Shown: positions 7,679 through 16,364, numbered from the stretch's first letter. The stretch is 28,169 nt of DNA from an uncultured Paraprevotella sp. (GCA_900546665.1 URDY01000032.1:1-28169); one strand, 5' to 3'. The notes: generated from the sequence alone by a model not told the origin. Translations and numbers: made by a program.

Positions 7679-7918
7679 TACTAACGTCAGACAATTTGAG
7701 GACGGCAAATTAAACTGTGTCAGCAAAGAACATGAGTTCGAAATAAAAATCAGGAAACGAATCGCTACAGGTCATTGATAAACTTCTGCCCTCAGCTTTT
7801 TCCTGATTCCTCCCTCGCAATGGATATCCATACTTTGGGATGGCTGCGATCCCCACTAATAGGGCTCACTCAAGAGTTGTACCCATTACCGTTAGCTAAT
7901 ACTTATGCCGGGCATATT
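7679..7918. other. Intergenic region between convergent genes
   Basis: I see no gene here. A 10-bp perfect inverted repeat, AATCAGGAAA (7748-7757) and TTTCCTGATT (7799-7808), encloses 41 bases; it could form a long-loop hairpin or mark the ends of a decayed element. Frames in this stretch have no recognisable product. Confidence 0.5.
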
Positions 7919-7953
7919 GCAAAAAAAGCCGCTCACAAACGTGAACGGCTTTC
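7919..7953 (-). terminator. Intrinsic terminator after rplQ
   Basis: Read on the minus strand, AAAGCCGTTCAC pairs with GTGAGCGGCTTT (one G-U pair) around a four-base loop, and a run of seven T follows. It sits about 20 bases after the rplQ stop and is the only strong intrinsic terminator seen for the ribosomal gene run. Confidence 0.85.
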
Positions 7954-7972
7954 ATATCATATAGCAATGAAA

Positions 7973-8458
7973 TTATTCTGCAGTAGCAGGTGCTTCTTCA
8001 GAAGCTGCTGCCTCTACGGCAGGAGCGTCAGTCGTTGCAGCTGAAGATTTCTTAGATCTGCGTGTACGTGTCTTCTTAACTGCCTGCTTAGCCATATTTT
8101 CGTTATAGTCAACCAGTTCAATAAAACACATAGGCGCATTGTCACTTGCACGGAAACCAGTCTTGATAATACGAGTGTAACCACCCGGGCGATCAGCTAC
8201 CTTAACTGAAATTTCCTTGAAGAGCTCAGTCACAGCAAACTTGTTCTGCAAGTAACTGAAAACAACACGACGTGAATTTGTAGTGTCGTCTTTAGACTTA
8301 GTGATCAGAGGCTCAACGTATTTCTTCAACGCTTTGGCCTTTGCAAGAGTCGTAGTGATTCTTTTGTGCATGATCAGAGAGATGGCCATGTTAGCCAACA
8401 TTGCATTTCTGTGAGATGCAGTACGACTCAAATGATTGAATTTCTTGTTATGTCTCAT
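7973..8458 (-). CDS. rplQ: 50S ribosomal protein L17
   Basis: L17 is a component of the large subunit near the tunnel exit. The N-terminal signature [20 protein letters not shown] and the core to about residue 120 are typical. At 161 residues it is longer than the roughly 120-130 of most bacteria: residues 121-161 form a Lys/Arg patch ([12 protein letters not shown]) followed by an Ala/Glu-rich tail ending EEAPATAE. Such a disordered extension is, to my knowledge, common in Bacteroidetes. It is the last gene of the long operon, 5 bases after rpoA, and is followed by a strong terminator. Confidence 0.97.
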   Translation of the reverse strand: MRHNKKFNHLSRTASHRNAMLANMAISLIMHKRITTTLAKAKALKKYVEPLITKSKDDTTNSRRVVFSYLQNKFAVTELFKEISVKVADRPGGYTRIIKTGFRASDNAPMCFIELVDYNENMAKQAVKKTRTRRSKKSSAATTDAPAVEAAASEEAPATAE

Positions 8459-8463
8459 TTTAA

Positions 8464-9456
8464 TTAATCTTTATCTAATTTATACTTAGAAATATCAGTT
8501 CCAAACGACAGATTCAGACTCTCTAGCAAATCATCAAGCTCAGTGAGCGATTTCTTACCGAAGTTTCTGAACTTAAGAAGATCGGTCTTGTTAAATTGAA
8601 CCAGATCGCCTAAAGTCTCGACATCAGCAGCTTTCAGACAGTTAAGCGCACGGACTGAAAGATCCATGTCGACCAGCTTGGTCTTAAGCAACTGGCGCAT
8701 GTGAAGTACTTCTTCATCAAATTCCTCATTATCATCACCCTCATTGTTTTCAAGCGTGATCTTCTCATCAGAGAACAACATGAAGTGATAAATAAGGATC
8801 TTGGCAGCTTCCTTCAAGGCATCCTTCGGGTGAATGGAACCGTCAGTAGTAATTTCCAGAATAAGTTTCTCGTAATCAGTTTTCTGCTCTACGCGGAAAT
8901 TTTCTACTGAATATTTTACATTGCGAATAGGAGTGTAAATTGAATCGATAGGTATTACGTTGGCATCTGTACAATATTCGCGGTTCTCATCTGCCGGCAC
9001 GTATCCTCGTCCTTTGTTAATGGACAATTCAATTTGCATAGTTGCTTTGTTATCTAAATGGCAAATAACTAATTCAGGATTTAACACTTCAAATCCAGTC
9101 AGATACTTGTTGATATCACCAGCTTTAAACTCTGTAGTGTTCTCTACCGTGACACTCACTTTTTCATTTTCGAACTCTTCAACTATTTGCTTGAATCTGA
9201 CTTGCTTCAGATTCAAGATAATGTTGGTGACATCTTCCTTGACACCGGGCACTGATGCAAATTCATGTTCAACGCCTGAAATACGCATCGTATTGATAGC
9301 ATATCCCTCCAGTGAAGAAAGAAGTATACGGCGCAAAGCATTACCAACAGTAATACCGAAACCGGGCTCCAGCGGACGGAATTCGAACTTGCCGAAATGA
9401 TTATCCGCCTCCAACATTAATACTTTATCAGGTTTTTGAAATGCTAATATCGCCAT
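8464..9456 (-). CDS. rpoA: DNA-directed RNA polymerase subunit alpha
   Basis: At 330 residues it has the standard length. The N-terminal domain (about 1-230) dimerises and seats beta and beta'; it contains [20 protein letters not shown]. An acidic linker (about 237-252, [13 protein letters not shown]) leads to the C-terminal domain with helix-hairpin-helix motifs, [19 protein letters not shown] and [13 protein letters not shown]. The Arg and Asn that contact promoter UP elements and activators in E. coli (R265, N268) are kept as about R269 and N272. Its position between rpsD and rplQ is the usual alpha-operon order and ties polymerase supply to ribosome supply. Confidence 0.98.
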   Translation of the reverse strand: MAILAFQKPDKVLMLEADNHFGKFEFRPLEPGFGITVGNALRRILLSSLEGYAINTMRISGVEHEFASVPGVKEDVTNIILNLKQVRFKQIVEEFENEKVSVTVENTTEFKAGDINKYLTGFEVLNPELVICHLDNKATMQIELSINKGRGYVPADENREYCTDANVIPIDSIYTPIRNVKYSVENFRVEQKTDYEKLILEITTDGSIHPKDALKEAAKILIYHFMLFSDEKITLENNEGDDNEEFDEEVLHMRQLLKTKLVDMDLSVRALNCLKAADVETLGDLVQFNKTDLLKFRNFGKKSLTELDDLLESLNLSFGTDISKYKLDKD

Positions 9457-9467
9457 TTTCTTAATTA

Positions 9468-10073
9468 TTATTTAGAGTACAACTCAACGATCAACTGCTC
9501 CTTAATATTCTCCGGAATGTCTGCACGTTCAGGTTTGTGGAGTAACTTACCTGACTTGGTATTCTCATCCCACTCTATCCAAGGATATTTGCTGTGGTTG
9601 AAACCAGCAAGTGCATTCGCAATCACTTCCAAAGACTTTGATTTTTCGCGCACACCGATGATCTGGCCAGGCTTAACAGCATATGAAGGGATGTTGACAA
9701 CCTCACCATCAACGATAATGTGCTTGTGACCTACCAACTGACGTGCAGCAGCACGAGTAGGAGCGATACCCAAACGGTATACTACATTATCCAAACGGCA
9801 TTCGAGGTTCTGCAACAAGATCTCACCGGTAATACCACTGGTACTAGCAGCCTTCTCGAACATGTTACGGAACTGTTTTTCCAACACACCGTATGTATAT
9901 TTGGCTTTCTGCTTTTCAGCCAACATCACACCATATTCTGAAGTCTTCTTTCTGCGGTTGTTTCCATGCTGACCGGGAGGGAAATTTCTCTTTGACAAAA
10001 CCTTGTCAGCACCAAATATAGCTTCGCCAAAACGACGTGCAATTCTTGATTTAGGTCCAGTATATCTAGCCAT
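9468..10073 (-). CDS. rpsD: 30S ribosomal protein S4
   Basis: S4 is a primary 16S rRNA binder that starts 30S assembly. It has 201 residues, beginning [20 protein letters not shown]; the S4 RNA-binding domain (about 93-155) contains [14 protein letters not shown] and the loop [16 protein letters not shown]. The 95-base gap before it is the largest in the alpha part of the operon and carries a 14-bp hairpin. S4 is a known autoregulator in E. coli and Bacillus, so a similar loop is plausible here. Confidence 0.98.
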   Translation of the reverse strand: MARYTGPKSRIARRFGEAIFGADKVLSKRNFPPGQHGNNRRKKTSEYGVMLAEKQKAKYTYGVLEKQFRNMFEKAASTSGITGEILLQNLECRLDNVVYRLGIAPTRAAARQLVGHKHIIVDGEVVNIPSYAVKPGQIIGVREKSKSLEVIANALAGFNHSKYPWIEWDENTKSGKLLHKPERADIPENIKEQLIVELYSK

Positions 10074-10099
10074 TTTTAATATATATTTTTAATGTTCTG

Positions 10100-10147
10100 G
10101 CAGGATTCAAATCTGATCTCCAATAAAAGACAGGATCCGAACCCTGC
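10100..10147 (-). ncRNA. Candidate S4 (rpsD) leader hairpin
   Basis: In the minus-strand RNA, GCAGGGUUCGGAUC (10147-10134) pairs with GAUUUGAAUCCUGC (10113-10100) over 14 continuous pairs, three of them G-U, around a 20-base loop. It starts 21 bases after the rpsK stop and ends 26 bases before the rpsD start. No T-run follows, which argues against a terminator. The position before an autoregulatory ribosomal gene fits a translational control element; I recall that S4 leaders have been proposed in Bacteroidia, but cannot verify identity here. Confidence 0.55.
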
Positions 10148-10168
10148 TCTAACTAAGGTTATCTAAAA

Positions 10169-10558
10169 TTATACTCTTCTTCTCTTTGGAGGACGACAAC
10201 CGTTGTGTGGCAATGGAGTCACATCGATGATCTCAGTCACTTCAATTCCAGCACCGTGAACTGTACGGATTGCTGACTCACGACCATTACCCGGACCTTT
10301 TACATAAGCCTTTACCTTTCTAAGGCCAAGATCGTATGCCACTTTTGCACAATCTTGAGCAGCCATCTGAGCTGCATAGGGAGTGTTCTTCTTAGAACCA
10401 CGGAATCCCATCTTACCAGCTGAAGACCATGAGATAATCTGACCTTCACTGTTTGCTAAAGATACGATGATATTGTTGAATGAACTATGAACATGCAACT
10501 GGCCCATAGCGTCAACCTTTACATTTCTTTTCTTAGCTGCGACTGTTTTTTTTGCCAT
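10169..10558 (-). CDS. rpsK: 30S ribosomal protein S11
   Basis: S11 sits on the 30S platform and helps shape the E site and mRNA exit path. It has 129 residues with the conserved glycine-rich segment [16 protein letters not shown] and the basic C-terminal tail [12 protein letters not shown]. The N-terminus is Lys-rich ([15 protein letters not shown]). It follows rpsM after 9 bases. Confidence 0.98.
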   Translation of the reverse strand: MAKKTVAAKKRNVKVDAMGQLHVHSSFNNIIVSLANSEGQIISWSSAGKMGFRGSKKNTPYAAQMAAQDCAKVAYDLGLRKVKAYVKGPGNGRESAIRTVHGAGIEVTEIIDVTPLPHNGCRPPKRRRV

Positions 10559-10567
10559 ATCTAATTA

Positions 10568-10948
10568 TTATTTAGTAGCTTTTTTCTTATTTGCAACTGT
10601 CTTTTTCTTACCCTTACGTGTACGAGCATTATTCTTAGTGCTCTGACCGCGAACAGGAAGGCCGATACGGTGGCGAACACCACGATAACAACCAATATCC
10701 ATCAGTCGCTTGATATTTAACTGGATTTCTGAACGAAGATCACCTTCTACCTTGTATTCAGCTGCAATGACAGCACGGATATTACCGGCCTGTTCGTCTG
10801 TCCAATCCTTTACTTTGATATCCTTATCAACACCGGCCTTCTCAAGGATCTTAGCTGAACTACTGCGACCTATACCGAAAATATAAGTCAAAGCGATTTC
10901 ACCTCTTTTGTTCTGAGGCAAATCGACACCAACAATTCTTATTGCCAT
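10568..10948 (-). CDS. rpsM: 30S ribosomal protein S13
   Basis: S13 forms head-to-50S bridges and contacts P-site tRNA through its C-terminal tail. It has 126 residues: an N-terminal helix-hairpin-helix region ([20 protein letters not shown]), then the signature [19 protein letters not shown] and a Lys-rich end [13 protein letters not shown]. The first gene of the classical alpha operon, here following rpmJ by 34 bases without an evident promoter. Confidence 0.98.
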   Translation of the reverse strand: MAIRIVGVDLPQNKRGEIALTYIFGIGRSSSAKILEKAGVDKDIKVKDWTDEQAGNIRAVIAAEYKVEGDLRSEIQLNIKRLMDIGCYRGVRHRIGLPVRGQSTKNNARTRKGKKKTVANKKKATK

Positions 10949-10982
10949 ATACTAAAATAATTTCTTTTGCTATGATAATCGA

Positions 10983-11099
10983 TTAACCCTGACGCATTTT
11001 GAACTTAGGGTTCTTTTTATTAATCACGTATAAACGTCCTTTACGACGTACAATCTTGCACTCTGGAGTACGTTTCTTTAATGATGCTCTTGTTTTCAT
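10983..11099 (-). CDS. rpmJ: 50S ribosomal protein L36, zinc-free form
   Basis: A 38-codon gene on the minus strand starts with ATG at 11097-11099 and stops with TAA at 10983-10985. The product begins [20 protein letters not shown] and ends [13 protein letters not shown]. The backbone of L36 is clear, but of the three Cys and one His that bind zinc in the classical form only the Cys of PEC remains; the others are replaced ([10 protein letters not shown] for VICSNPKHK). It is therefore a C-minus variant. It lies between infA and rpsM, the common spc/alpha boundary position. Confidence 0.93.
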   Translation of the reverse strand: MKTRASLKKRTPECKIVRRKGRLYVINKKNPKFKMRQG

Positions 11100-11109
11100 A
11101 TTCTTTAAT

Positions 11110-11328
11110 TTATTTATATCTAAATACTATACGCCCCTTGGACAAGTCATAGGGACTCATTTCCACCCTCACCTTATCTCCCGGCAATATCTTGATGTAA
11201 TGCATACGCATCTTTCCGGAAATGTGGGCCGTAATTTCATGACCGTTTTCTAATTCAACCCTAAACATGGCGTTTGATAATGCTTCTACAATGACGCCGT
11301 CTTGTTCAATCGCTGACTGTTTTGCCAT
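11110..11328 (-). CDS. infA: Translation initiation factor IF-1
   Basis: IF-1 binds the 30S A site and helps IF-2 and IF-3 select initiator tRNA. The 72-residue product is one S1-type OB fold with typical stretches [20 protein letters not shown] and [20 protein letters not shown]. Placement between map and rpmJ is usual for Bacteroidetes and many Gram-positives; in E. coli infA lies elsewhere. Start spacing to map is 2 bases. Confidence 0.97.
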   Translation of the reverse strand: MAKQSAIEQDGVIVEALSNAMFRVELENGHEITAHISGKMRMHYIKILPGDKVRVEMSPYDLSKGRIVFRYK

Positions 11329-11330
11329 AC

Positions 11331-12125
11331 TTAATATAATTTTCCTTCAATTTTTTCTATCTCTTCGAATGTAGATAAAATATCAGCTTTACCGTGATGC
11401 ACAGCTATCGTGTGTTCAAAATGAGCTGCCCACTTACCGTCTTGGGTTTTTATTGTCCAACGGTCGGGCATCATCACGATCTGCGGACTTCCTTGCGTGA
11501 TCATCGGTTCGATTGCAATGCAAAGACCGTTTTTGATCTGCACTCCGTTACCTCGTCTTCCATAGTTAGGTACTGCAGGTTCTTCATGCATTTCCTTCCC
11601 GATCCCGTGTCCTACAAATTCTCTGACTACACCATAACCTTCCTGCTCGCAACAAGTCTGTACAGCGTAACCGATATCTCCCAGCCTCTTTCCTGCTATC
11701 GCAGCTTCAATGCCTTTATACAGGGATTCCTTCGTGGTCTTTAACAGATGCTTGGTCTCTTCAGAAACTTCACCTACACAAAACGTGTAACATGAGTCAC
11801 CATTAAATCCGTTAAGCAACGTACCGCAATCCACTGAAACGATGTCGCCATCCTTGAGCGGATTATCATTGGGTATCCCGTGCACAACTTCATCATTTAC
11901 CGAGGCACAGATTGATGCCGGAAACGGACCACCATAAGGATTGGGAAATCCCTTGAAAGTCGGTTGGGCACCATGGTCACGGATGAATGTTTCTGCCAAC
12001 TTGTCCAACTCTTTTGTTGTCACACCTGGCCGGATAACCTTGGCTATTTCAGCCAGTGTCGCAGAAACCAGAAGGTTGGCTTCACGCAACAACTCTATTT
12101 CATCTTCTGTCTTGAGATATATCAT
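11331..12125 (-). CDS. map: Type I methionine aminopeptidase
   Basis: This enzyme removes the initiator Met from nascent proteins after deformylation. It has 264 residues with all five metal ligands of the pita-bread fold: D99 (SVDCGT), D110 (GFNGDSCY), H173 ([13 protein letters not shown]), E206 (AIEPM) and E237 (HFEHT). The substrate-contacting H82 (VHGIP) is also present. There is no N-terminal zinc-finger extension, so it is a short type Ia form. It lies 11 bases after secY, where adk-map-infA is common in other bacteria; adk is absent here. Confidence 0.97.
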   Translation of the reverse strand: MIYLKTEDEIELLREANLLVSATLAEIAKVIRPGVTTKELDKLAETFIRDHGAQPTFKGFPNPYGGPFPASICASVNDEVVHGIPNDNPLKDGDIVSVDCGTLLNGFNGDSCYTFCVGEVSEETKHLLKTTKESLYKGIEAAIAGKRLGDIGYAVQTCCEQEGYGVVREFVGHGIGKEMHEEPAVPNYGRRGNGVQIKNGLCIAIEPMITQGSPQIVMMPDRWTIKTQDGKWAAHFEHTIAVHHGKADILSTFEEIEKIEGKLY

Positions 12126-12136
12126 TTCAGTTCAAC

Positions 12137-13483
12137 TTAATAAGCACTGACTCCAGAACGTCCGTGAATACGGCCTGAACTCAACAAGCCATCATAGTGT
12201 CTCATTAACAAATGACTCTCGATCTGCTGTAAGGTATCCAAAACCACACCAACAAGGATAAGCAGTGAAGTTCCTCCAAAGAACTGTGCAAATTCAGCCT
12301 TTACATTGAGTAAACCGGCAAAAGCTGGCATACAGGCAATGAAAGCCAAACATAAAGATCCAGGAAGTGTAATTCTAGACATTATCTGATCGATATACTC
12401 CGCTGTACTCTTTCCCGGTTTGATTCCAGGAATAAAGCCGTTATTGCGCTTCATGTCTTCCGCCATTTGAGTAGGATTCAACGTAATCGCTGTGTAGAAA
12501 TAGGTAAAGGCAATAATCAACAATGCAAATACCACATTATACAGCCAGCTAGTGTGATCTATCATCATTTGCATGACCGGAGTAGCCTGATCGATAGATG
12601 TAGAATATCCGATCATAGTAATAGGAATAAACATCAATGCCTGAGCAAAGATAATCGGCATCACGTTTGCAGCAAATAGCTTAAGCGGTATATACTGACG
12701 CGCGCCACCAAACTGCTGGTTTCCTACCACTCTCTTGGCATACTGTACCGGAATTCTTCTTGTGCCCTGCACCAGAAGAATAGAGAAGCAAACCACACAC
12801 AACAAGATCACTACTTCAATTAAGAACATCACCAGACCACCACCACTTAGATTTTCGAGGCGTGAAGACAACTCCTGATAGAAAGCCATCGGCAGACGGG
12901 CAATAATACCGATCATGATGATGATTGACACACCATTGCCAATACCTTTATCCGTAATTCTTTCACCTAACCAGAGTACAAACATACTGCCGGCAGCCAG
13001 GATAATCGTGGAAGTAATCATAAATTCAGTCCATCCTATAGATGCACTCAAAGCTGAACCAGACTGCATTTTCAAGTTAATCAAATACGCAGGAGCCTGC
13101 AGTAAAAGAATTAAAATGGTCAAATAACGCGTATACTGATTCATCTTCCGCCGTCCGCTCTCGCCTTCACGCTGCATTTTCTGGAATGCCGGAACGGCAA
13201 TACCCAACAACTGGATTACAATTGAAGCCGAAATGTACGGCATGATTCCCAATGCAAAAATAGACGCATTGGAAAATGCACCTCCAGAGAACATATTCAA
13301 CAAAGACATCAAGCCTTCATCAGTTTGTGCCTGCAGAGCAGTTAAACCAGCCGGATCAATACCTGGCAATACCACGAAAGATCCGAAACGATAGATCGCC
13401 ACAAACAGAATGGTGATGAGGATCCTTTGGCGAAGATCCTCAATCATCCATATGTTCTTAAAGGTTTGAATTAACTTTTTCAT
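12137..13483 (-). CDS. secY: Preprotein translocase subunit SecY
   Basis: SecY is the central channel of the Sec translocon in the inner membrane. Its 448 residues include ten predicted membrane helices, starting at about residues 20-40 (ILITILFVAIYRFGSFVVLP). The plug and TM2 region lies near SMSGGAFSN-type sequence at about 60-75 (LLNMFSGGAFSNASIFALGI). The cytosolic loop RRIPVQYAKRVVG before TM7 and the GIKPGKSTAEYI segment are ribosome and SecA contact regions. It sits between rplO and map, as expected in the spc operon, which couples translocon supply to ribosome synthesis. Confidence 0.98.
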   Translation of the reverse strand: MKKLIQTFKNIWMIEDLRQRILITILFVAIYRFGSFVVLPGIDPAGLTALQAQTDEGLMSLLNMFSGGAFSNASIFALGIMPYISASIVIQLLGIAVPAFQKMQREGESGRRKMNQYTRYLTILILLLQAPAYLINLKMQSGSALSASIGWTEFMITSTIILAAGSMFVLWLGERITDKGIGNGVSIIIMIGIIARLPMAFYQELSSRLENLSGGGLVMFLIEVVILLCVVCFSILLVQGTRRIPVQYAKRVVGNQQFGGARQYIPLKLFAANVMPIIFAQALMFIPITMIGYSTSIDQATPVMQMMIDHTSWLYNVVFALLIIAFTYFYTAITLNPTQMAEDMKRNNGFIPGIKPGKSTAEYIDQIMSRITLPGSLCLAFIACMPAFAGLLNVKAEFAQFFGGTSLLILVGVVLDTLQQIESHLLMRHYDGLLSSGRIHGRSGVSAY

Positions 13484-13488
13484 TGATT

Positions 13489-13935
13489 TTAAAGTTTTGT
13501 AGCGTTACCACCTACTGCGGCAATAGCTGCTTCAGCACTCTTAGAGAATGCGTTGGCTTCTACATTAACCTTTGCAGTAAGTTCGCCATTACCTAATACC
13601 TTAACAAGTTCGCCCTGACGTACGAAACCTGCTGCAACCATTTCTGCCAAACCGATCTTTTCAAGATTCTGCTCAGCAGCCAAAGCCTGGATCTGATTCA
13701 GATTAACAGCTTTGTATTCTACATGATTGATATTCTTGAAACCGAATTTAGGCAAACGGCGCTGCAATGGCATCTGGCCTCCTTCAAAACCTATCTTCTT
13801 CTTGTAACCAGATCTTGCCTTAGCTCCCTTATGACCACGAGTAGAAGTACCACCCAAACCTGATCCAGCTCCACGACCTACTCTCTTACGAGTCTTAACA
13901 GAACCACATGCTGGTTTTAAAGTATTTAATTTCAT
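13489..13935 (-). CDS. rplO: 50S ribosomal protein L15
   Basis: L15 is a late-assembly large-subunit protein with a long N-terminal tail inserted in 23S rRNA. The 148-residue product has the glycine-rich basic tail (RVGRGAGSGLGGTSTRGHKG) and the conserved FEGGQMPLQRRLPKFGF. A globular C-terminal part follows. It is 5 bases upstream of secY. Confidence 0.98.
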   Translation of the reverse strand: MKLNTLKPACGSVKTRKRVGRGAGSGLGGTSTRGHKGAKARSGYKKKIGFEGGQMPLQRRLPKFGFKNINHVEYKAVNLNQIQALAAEQNLEKIGLAEMVAAGFVRQGELVKVLGNGELTAKVNVEANAFSKSAEAAIAAVGGNATKL

Positions 13936-13960
13936 GTCTTACAATTTAAATGTGAATTAA

Positions 13961-14137
13961 TTAATCTACGATGGTTACCAAGTGTTTAACTTTCTCAACC
14001 ATGCCTCTTGCAGACGGAGTATCTTCTACCTCAACTACCTGATTAGGCTTTCTCAGACCCAAACTTTCGAGAGTCATCTTCTGATTTTTCGGAGCACCGA
14101 TTTTGCTCTTTATTTGCTTAATTTTGATTGTTGCCAT
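13961..14137 (-). CDS. rpmD: 50S ribosomal protein L30
   Basis: A 58-codon gene runs from the ATG at 14135-14137 to a TAA at 13961-13963. The product begins MATIKIKQIKSKIGAPKNQK and continues MTLESLGLRKPNQVVEVED, the typical L30 ferredoxin-like fold of about 60 residues. It lies between rpsE and rplO as in most bacteria. Unusually for this phylum it is preceded by a full Shine-Dalgarno sequence that overlaps the rpsE stop. Confidence 0.97.
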   Translation of the reverse strand: MATIKIKQIKSKIGAPKNQKMTLESLGLRKPNQVVEVEDTPSARGMVEKVKHLVTIVD

Positions 14138-14143
14138 AAAAAA

Positions 14144-14151
14144 CCTCCTTA
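14144..14151 (-). promoter_or_regulatory. Strong Shine-Dalgarno site of rpmD overlapping the rpsE stop
   Basis: The minus strand reads TAAGGAGG, with its TAA serving as the rpsE stop codon, and is 6 bases from the rpmD ATG. This is near-perfect complementarity to the 16S 3' end. Most genes in this window lack such a site. Confidence 0.85.
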
Positions 14152-14661
14152 TCCTCTAAATACTTTATCCATACTTACACCGCGGTTCTGGGCAATGGTA
14201 CGAGCATCACGCATTTCTGCCAATGCCAGGATAGTAGCCTTAACCAGGTTGTGAGGGTTAGATGAACCTTTTGACTTAGCCAGACAGTCCGTTACACCAA
14301 CACTTTCCAATACGGCACGCATGGCACCACCAGCTACCACTCCGGTACCGGTTGAAGCCGGTTTGATGAATACTTCAGCACCGCCAAACTTGGCAATCTG
14401 ATCATGAGGTACAGTTCCTTTCAAAACGGGAACCTTAACCAAATTCTTCTTAGCTGCTTCAACACCTTTGGCAATAGCTGCTGTAACTTCACCAGCCTTA
14501 CCAAGTCCCCATCCGATGATACCGTTACCGTTACCGACAACTACGATCGCTGCGAAAGTGAATGTTCTACCACCTTTTGTAACTTTGGTAACACGATTGA
14601 TAGCAACCAATCTATCTTTTAATTCGATATCGCTATTTATCTTTACTCTATTAATTGCCAT
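14149..14661 (-). CDS. rpsE: 30S ribosomal protein S5
   Basis: S5 contributes to decoding fidelity and mRNA unwinding at the entry channel. The 170-residue product has the N-terminal double-stranded RNA-binding fold ([20 protein letters not shown], then [17 protein letters not shown]) and the C-terminal S5 domain ending in [20 protein letters not shown]. The loop VTKGGRTF, where spectinomycin-resistance changes occur in other species, shows no obvious deletion. Confidence 0.98.
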   Translation of the reverse strand: MAINRVKINSDIELKDRLVAINRVTKVTKGGRTFTFAAIVVVGNGNGIIGWGLGKAGEVTAAIAKGVEAAKKNLVKVPVLKGTVPHDQIAKFGGAEVFIKPASTGTGVVAGGAMRAVLESVGVTDCLAKSKGSSNPHNLVKATILALAEMRDARTIAQNRGVSMDKVFRG

Positions 14662-14666
14662 AATCT

Positions 14667-15008
14667 TTAAAATTTAAGTCCTCCGTTACGTGCAGCGTCT
14701 GCAACCTCTTTCACTCTTCCGTGATATAAGTAACCGTTACGATCAAATACAACAGCTGTAATACCGGCCTCGAGTGCTTTCTTGGCAATCAACTCACCTA
14801 CCTTGGCAGCCTGTTCCTTCTTAGGCATGGCTTCCATACCCAATGATGAAGCAGCTACAAGTGTAGTACCAGTCACATCGTTGATAATCTGAACATAGAT
14901 CTGTTTGTTACTTCTAAACACTGACATACGCGGACGTTCAGTAGTACCTGAAATCTTATTGCGTACTCTATACTTGATCTTGATTCGTCTTTCTAATTTT
15001 GTTATCAT
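14667..15008 (-). CDS. rplR: 50S ribosomal protein L18
   Basis: L18 binds 5S rRNA and joins it to the large subunit with L5. It has 113 residues: a basic N-terminus ([20 protein letters not shown]) and the motifs [18 protein letters not shown] and [20 protein letters not shown] that define the family. It lies between rplF and rpsE. Confidence 0.98.
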   Translation of the reverse strand: MITKLERRIKIKYRVRNKISGTTERPRMSVFRSNKQIYVQIINDVTGTTLVAASSLGMEAMPKKEQAAKVGELIAKKALEAGITAVVFDRNGYLYHGRVKEVADAARNGGLKF

Positions 15009-15026
15009 AATCCTACAGTTTTAAAA

Positions 15027-15596
15027 TTACTTAGCACCAGCTGACTTACCAGACTTTCTGCGAATCTGCTCGCCAACGAACAAAATACCTTTTCCTTTGT
15101 AAGGCTCAGGCATACGGAAAGAACGAATTTTTGCACAAACCTGTCCTAACAACTGTTTGTCACAAGATTCCAATATGATGAGAGGATTCTGATTTCTTTC
15201 TGATTTCGTTTCTACCTTGATTTCCTTAGGCAACTGCAAGAAAATACTGTGAGTATAACCTAATGAGAATTCAATGATATTACCTTGGTTGCTGGCACGA
15301 TAACCTACACCCACAAGCTCTAACTTCTTCACATAACCTTCAGAAACACCTACTACCATGTTGTGTACCAAAGCACGGTACAAACCATGGAAAGCATGAC
15401 GCTGCTTCAGGTTATCAAGCATAGCACTTTCATTTTCACTCAACACCACGTGTCCGTCTGCGATCTCTACGTTGATAGCAGGATCAACATACTGACTCAT
15501 CTCACCTTTAGGTCCTTTAACACTTACGATGTTATTCGCATAAGTGACTGTCACGTTAGCGGGAATAACAATGGGCAATTTTCCAATTCTTGACAT
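15027..15596 (-). CDS. rplF: 50S ribosomal protein L6
   Basis: L6 lies near the factor-binding site and sarcin-ricin loop. It has 189 residues built from the two duplicated L6 folds. The N-terminal signature is MSRIGKLPIVIPANVTVTY and the C-terminal signature is RMPEPYKGKGILFVGEQIRR. A clear Shine-Dalgarno sequence precedes it, one of only two strong ones in the block. Confidence 0.98.
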   Translation of the reverse strand: MSRIGKLPIVIPANVTVTYANNIVSVKGPKGEMSQYVDPAINVEIADGHVVLSENESAMLDNLKQRHAFHGLYRALVHNMVVGVSEGYVKKLELVGVGYRASNQGNIIEFSLGYTHSIFLQLPKEIKVETKSERNQNPLIILESCDKQLLGQVCAKIRSFRMPEPYKGKGILFVGEQIRRKSGKSAGAK

Positions 15597-15603
15597 ATAC
15601 TAT

Positions 15604-15610
15604 CCTCCAA
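15604..15610 (-). promoter_or_regulatory. Shine-Dalgarno site of rplF
   Basis: The minus strand shows TTTGGAGGATAGTAT before the rplF ATG, with GGAGG at 15608-15604 and 7 bases of spacing. It is notable because neighbours such as rpoA, infA, rplX and fusA have no comparable sequence. Confidence 0.7.
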
Positions 15611-15611
15611 A

Positions 15612-16007
15612 TTAATAAACATAACAAAGTACTTCACCACCTACCTTGAGGTCAGATGCTTCTTTGTCAGTCATGACACCTTTGGATGTAGATATAATTG
15701 CAATACCCAATCCGTTGATTACTCTCGGCATGTCCTTGTAACCGGTATACCTACGCATACCCGGAGTAGACACGCGGATCAACTTCTTAATCGCGTTGAC
15801 CTTGTTTACTGAATCGTACTTCAGCGCTACTTTGATTGTACCTTGAGGTCCATCTTCTACAAACTTGTAGTTCAAGATGTAACCTTTGTCGAAAAGGATC
15901 TTAGTGATTTCCTTTTTCAAATTTGACGCCGGTATCTCTACCACTCTGTGTTTGGCTTGAATAGCATTTCTCAAACGCGTCAAATAATCTGCTATTGGAT
16001 CTGTCAT
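15612..16007 (-). CDS. rpsH: 30S ribosomal protein S8
   Basis: S8 is a primary binder of 16S rRNA helix 21 and, in E. coli, the translational repressor of the spc operon. The 131-residue product begins MTDPIADYLTRLRNAIQAKH and carries the C-terminal signature GLGIAIISTSKGVMTDKEA. The 52-base gap before it holds a small GC-rich hairpin that could take part in control. Confidence 0.98.
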   Translation of the reverse strand: MTDPIADYLTRLRNAIQAKHRVVEIPASNLKKEITKILFDKGYILNYKFVEDGPQGTIKVALKYDSVNKVNAIKKLIRVSTPGMRRYTGYKDMPRVINGLGIAIISTSKGVMTDKEASDLKVGGEVLCYVY

Positions 16008-16027
16008 TTTATAAAGAATTTAATTAA

Positions 16028-16042
16028 TCGGGACTCTCCCGA
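16028..16042 (-). promoter_or_regulatory. Small hairpin between rpsN and rpsH
   Basis: TCGGGA (16028-16033) and TCCCGA (16037-16042) form a perfect 6-bp stem with a three-base loop in an otherwise AT-rich gap. The minus-strand RNA has no U-run after it. Possible roles are a translation-control site for S8, a processing site or an internal stabiliser. Confidence 0.5.
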
Positions 16043-16059
16043 CAATATTAAAAAAATTA

Positions 16060-16359
16060 TTACCAGCTCGCTTTCTTTACTCCTGGGATCAAACCGCTAG
16101 AGGCCATCTCACGGAACTGAATACGTGAAATTCCGAATTGACGGATATAACCTTTTGGACGTCCAGTCAACTTGCAACGGTTATGCAAACGGATAGGATT
16201 TGCATTTTTTGGAATAGACTGAAGTTTCTGTGCAGCTTCGTAAGCTTCAGCCGGCTCACCCGTCTTCACAATTTGCTTCAAAGCAGCACGCTTAGCGGCA
16301 TATTTTGCAACCATCTTGGCTCTCTTAACTTCACGAGCCTTCATTGATTCTTTTGCCAT
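16060..16359 (-). CDS. rpsN: 30S ribosomal protein S14, long zinc-free type
   Basis: S14 is a 30S head protein near the A site. The 99-residue length and the single Cys ([20 protein letters not shown]) mark the long C-minus type, which lacks the CxxC pairs of the 61-residue zinc form. The C-terminus [18 protein letters not shown] is typical. It lies 5 bases after rplE. Confidence 0.98.
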   Translation of the reverse strand: MAKESMKAREVKRAKMVAKYAAKRAALKQIVKTGEPAEAYEAAQKLQSIPKNANPIRLHNRCKLTGRPKGYIRQFGISRIQFREMASSGLIPGVKKASW

Positions 16360-16364
16360 ATCTA

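Noticed and set aside
7775..8044. 89-codon plus-strand frame
   Set aside because: It crosses the rplQ terminator and the 3' end of rplQ on the other strand and has no plausible product.
10100..10147. tRNA-like GGTTCGGATCC arm, considered as a tRNA gene
   Set aside because: No acceptor stem, D arm or anticodon arm can be built around it; the long single stem fits a leader hairpin.
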